From Marinobacter litoralis (GTDB lineage: Bacteria > Pseudomonadota > Gammaproteobacteria > Pseudomonadales > Oleiphilaceae): DNA of 64,000 bases. How positions within the stretch are numbered: the stretch's first letter is position 1; each line of letters begins with the position of its first letter. The position numbers and the translations under genes were made by a program. The notes under the pieces are model-generated. The model saw nothing but the letters and a program-made list of their open reading frames with translations. It did not search any database and was not told the DNA's origin. Below, one piece after another: positions 63,480-64,000 of the stretch. The stretch covers positions 274,550 through 338,549 of the forward strand of contig NZ_JAELVS010000003.1 in NCBI RefSeq assembly GCF_016427555.1. The letters run 5' to 3'.

Positions 63480-64000
63480 TCAGACATAACGCACACGAAT
63501 TTTCCGACCCTTTACTTTCCCTTGCTCTAGCCGAGAAAGCGCTTTGCCCGCCCAAGCAACATCAACTGCCACATAACACTGAAAATCAAACAGATCGATC
63601 TTGCCGACTGCCGAACCCGGTATACCGGCCTCGCCCGTCAGAGCACCCAGCACGTCACCACGGCGAACCTTCTCTTTGCGCCCTCCAGCCAGGCACAGCG
63701 TCTTCATCGGTGGGGCAACAGGCGATACAGGCTCTGCCAGCAGCTGATCGGTATCACCCCATTCAGCTTTCATACCGCGAGCACTTTCCAGTCGAGAAAT
63801 TTTATGCCCCTGCTTCGGGGTACACAGGGTCACTGCATGCCCCTGCTCACCGGCGCGTCCAGTACGACCAATCCGGTGCGTATAGACTTCAGGATCCCGG
63901 GCGGGCTCAGCATTGATAACCAGTGGCAGGCCTTTAATATCCAAACCACGAGCTGCCACATCGGTTGCCACCAAAACCGTGCAACTCTGATTCGCAAACT
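63480..64000 (-). CDS. dbpA: ATP-dependent RNA helicase DbpA (partial, N-terminus off the window)
   Basis: This is a DEAD-box helicase that acts in 50S subunit assembly, recruited by 23S hairpin 92. Only the last 172 residues are present. They include motifs V and VI of the helicase core ([14 protein letters not shown] and [12 protein letters not shown]), and the C-terminal RNA-binding domain typical of Dbp[37 protein letters not shown] and [10 protein letters not shown]. The frame runs open to the right edge. It is separated from oadG by 217 bases. Confidence 0.93.
   Translation of the reverse strand, partial: FANQSCTVLVATDVAARGLDIKGLPLVINAEPARDPEVYTHRIGRTGRAGEQGHAVTLCTPKQGHKISRLESARGMKAEWGDTDQLLAEPVSPVAPPMKTLCLAGGRKEKVRRGDVLGALTGEAGIPGSAVGKIDLFDFQCYVAVDVAWAGKALSRLEQGKVKGRKIRVRYV

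Noticed and set aside
1..64000. CRISPR arrays, prophage genes, integrons or plasmid replication genes
   Set aside because: I saw no regularly spaced short repeats and no cas, integrase, capsid or rep genes; all recognised genes are chromosomal core or ordinary accessory types.

Overview
The window looks like chromosomal DNA of a marine gammaproteobacterium close to Marinobacter. The evidence is the kind and order of genes: a Pseudomonas-type supraoperon running gyrA-serC-pheA-hisC-tyrA/aroA fusion-cmk-rpsA-ihfB-lapA-lapB-pyrF, an imuA-imuB-dnaE2 SOS mutagenesis cassette, a sodium-pumping oxaloacetate decarboxylase (oadGAB), rmf, and a RimK-like ATP-grasp gene next to a GNAT/C39-peptidase fusion. 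I saw no insertion sequence, prophage, integrase or CRISPR array. The genus is my inference from recognised proteins, not from a database match.

Layout. 1-2.5 kb: an ABC exporter (permease cut by the window edge, plus its ATPase) divergent from tesA. 2.5-9.4 kb: a YheT-like hydrolase, tRNA-Asn, M18 aminopeptidase, a small acidic unknown, a beta-barrel protein, rlmKL and rmf. 9.4-18.5 kb: pyrD, a cation diffusion facilitator, the ATP-grasp and GNAT-C39 genes facing apart, uvrB, an aspartate aminotransferase and a second identical tRNA-Asn. 18.9-32.3 kb: the long minus-strand supraoperon for aromatic amino acids, nucleotides, translation, DNA topology and LPS control. 32.4-43.7 kb: purU, ggt, a YghU-like glutathione transferase, a HerA-like ATPase, an MliC-type lipoprotein, a nitrilase-family enzyme, a P2-type cation ATPase and a LysR/VOC divergent pair. 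43.7-54.3 kb: a large lipoprotein hydrolase, a DUF4399 protein, phhB, an M14-type peptidase, a PACE-like transporter, a PQQ-type sugar dehydrogenase homologue, a GCS2-like ligase coupled to an aspartoacylase-like gene, rlmF, a PagL-like gene and a small unknown. 54.5-64 kb: LexA box with imuA-imuB-dnaE2, then oadB, oadA, oadG, and the 3' part of dbpA.

The most unusual structure is a family of four intergenic elements (2505-2604, 6455-6564, 18577-18681, 18787-18896). Each has a conserved core of 54-57 bases holding two short hairpins with GGA in the loop, closed by a stem of 23-28 bp. The stem is perfectly or almost perfectly paired within each copy, yet its sequence differs between copies. 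All four lie where converging genes meet. The second hairpin fits the CsrA/RsmA recognition pattern ACANGGANGU in every copy, so these may be transcribed RNA elements that bind CsrA, stabilise 3' ends or stop read-through.

Other points of interest are two separate pairs of amide-bond ligase and peptidase/hydrolase genes, a hairpin that buries the Shine-Dalgarno sequence of a lipoprotein hydrolase, DnaA-box-like repeats upstream of pyrD, and a P-type ATPase with an altered ion-site residue.
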